Positions 21,270 to 21,970 of a DNA stretch of 21,970 nucleotides are shown piece after piece. The position numbers and the translations under genes were made by a program. Numbering within the stretch: position 1 is the stretch's first letter; the number at the start of each line of letters is the position of its first letter. This stretch comes from Oscillospiraceae bacterium (GTDB lineage Bacteria; Bacillota; Clostridia; Oscillospirales; Acutalibacteraceae): contig JAHZCM010000027.1 of the NCBI GenBank assembly GCA_019422905.1, positions 1 through 21,970 on the forward strand, read 5' to 3'. The notes under the pieces were generated by a model. The model was not told the origin of the DNA and ran no database searches. It saw only the letters and a list, made by a program, of their open reading frames with translations.

Positions 21270-21970
21270 ATGACAAAAATCCAAAGAGTACAGGCGGTTT
21301 TGGAGGGGAAAACGCCGGATAAGGTTCCCGCAGGCTTTTGGTTCCACTATCCGGGTACTCTGAGCGCCAAAGAGACCGCTGAGGAACATCTGAAGCTGTA
21401 TCACCATGCGGATCAGGATATTATGAAAATCATGCAGGATTTCATGTATCCGATCAACGGCACGATTACGACGGCCGCAGACTGGTACAAGATCAAATTT
21501 GAGTCTCCGGCTTCAGCCGCTTTCCGCAAGCAGGCGGAGGTCATCAAGCGCATTCTGGATGATATGGGCGGCGAGGCCTATGCGGTGCAGACCATGTTCG
21601 GTCCTTTTAAAGCCGCGTCCTTCGCTTTTGGCGATGCGCTTTTGATGGAGCATGCCAAGCTGTATCCGGATGCCGTGGCGGCTGGCGTACATACCATTGC
21701 GGAGATGTGGGTGGAATGGGCCAACGCTTACATGGATCTGGGCGTGGACGGCATCTATTTCTCGGCGCAGTTCGGTGAACCCGGACGCTTCACCGATGCG
21801 GAATGGGAAAAGCTCGTGCGGCCCTCTGACCTGCTGGCTCTTTCGGCCGCAGAAGAAAGAAGCGGAAAATTTAATATCTTACATATCTGCGGCGAGCCGG
21901 AATACGGCTCCAAAACGGAATTGAACCGATCCCGGGAGTATCCGGGCGCCATGGTGAACTGGTCTGTAAA
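21270..21970 (+). CDS. URO-D/MtaA-type protein, probable methyltransferase (5' part only)
   Basis: The frame is open from the ATG at 21270 to the window end (233 codons). AGGGAGG lies 7 nt upstream. The N-terminus MTKIQRVQAVLEGKTPDKVPAGFW is typical of the uroporphyrinogen decarboxylase superfamily (KxRVxAALxGxxPDRVP). Later features are a WVEWANAYMDLGVDGIYFSAQFG segment and His205-x-Cys207 in ILHICGE. In MtaA/CmuA-type methylcobalamin:coenzyme methyltransferases an HxC followed by a distant Cys binds zinc; the third ligand would lie beyond the window. It is therefore more likely a methyltransferase-like member than the haem enzyme. It is divergent from the sensor kinase. The methyl donor and acceptor are unknown. 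Confidence 0.82.
   Translation, partial: MTKIQRVQAVLEGKTPDKVPAGFWFHYPGTLSAKETAEEHLKLYHHADQDIMKIMQDFMYPINGTITTAADWYKIKFESPASAAFRKQAEVIKRILDDMGGEAYAVQTMFGPFKAASFAFGDALLMEHAKLYPDAVAAGVHTIAEMWVEWANAYMDLGVDGIYFSAQFGEPGRFTDAEWEKLVRPSDLLALSAAEERSGKFNILHICGEPEYGSKTELNRSREYPGAMVNWSV

Overview
The window reads as chromosome from a Gram-positive, GC-rich member of the Clostridia, plausibly a gut Oscillospirales-type organism. I base this on purine-rich Shine-Dalgarno sites, sigma-A-like promoters with 17-nt spacers, U-tailed hairpin terminators, a YesM-type sensor kinase, and a SecA ending in a CxC-x8-CC zinc motif. The taxonomic placement is inference. I see no tRNA, rRNA, CRISPR array, insertion sequence or phage gene.

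Region by region. (1) 1-2802 (+): the end of a probable GH9-like glycosidase, a cellobiose 2-epimerase fused in frame to a GNAT acetyltransferase, and a small P-loop kinase-like protein. The first two suggest handling of beta-1,4-linked disaccharides. (2) 2874-3368 (-): an orphan lipoprotein. (3) 3496-7844 (-): secA, then a GNAT acetyltransferase and a DUF4268/PD-(D/E)xK-like protein, tightly spaced and ending at one terminator. (4) 8114-12093 (+): a sodium:solute symporter with a perfect 26-bp dyad at its predicted transcription start, an AzgA-type purine permease with a hairpin leader and TTG start, and an AIM24-family protein, each with its own promoter. (5) 12169-13263 (-): ychF. (6) 13571-19144 (+): a five-gene catabolic operon encoding a zinc-type dehydrogenase, an SMP-30-like beta-propeller, an FGGY sugar kinase, a divergent DeoC-type aldolase and a GH105 unsaturated-uronyl hydrolase. 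(7) 19214-21028 (-): a YesM-type histidine kinase with no adjacent response regulator. (8) 21270-end (+): the first 233 codons of a URO-D/MtaA-type protein whose promoter carries a pair of direct repeats.

The best candidate for something undescribed is 13.5-22 kb. The gene set implies that GH105 trims an oligosaccharide, the dehydrogenase oxidises the released sugar, the propeller protein may open a lactone, the kinase phosphorylates, and the aldolase cleaves. This matches no pathway I can name: KduI/KduD/KdgK-type genes for ordinary unsaturated uronates are absent, and the aldolase departs from housekeeping DeoC at several active-site-proximal positions. The adjacent kinase and the AATCCAAA direct-repeat pair before the URO-D gene suggest two-component control through an AraC-type regulator outside the window. 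The substrate and the order of steps are not readable from sequence.
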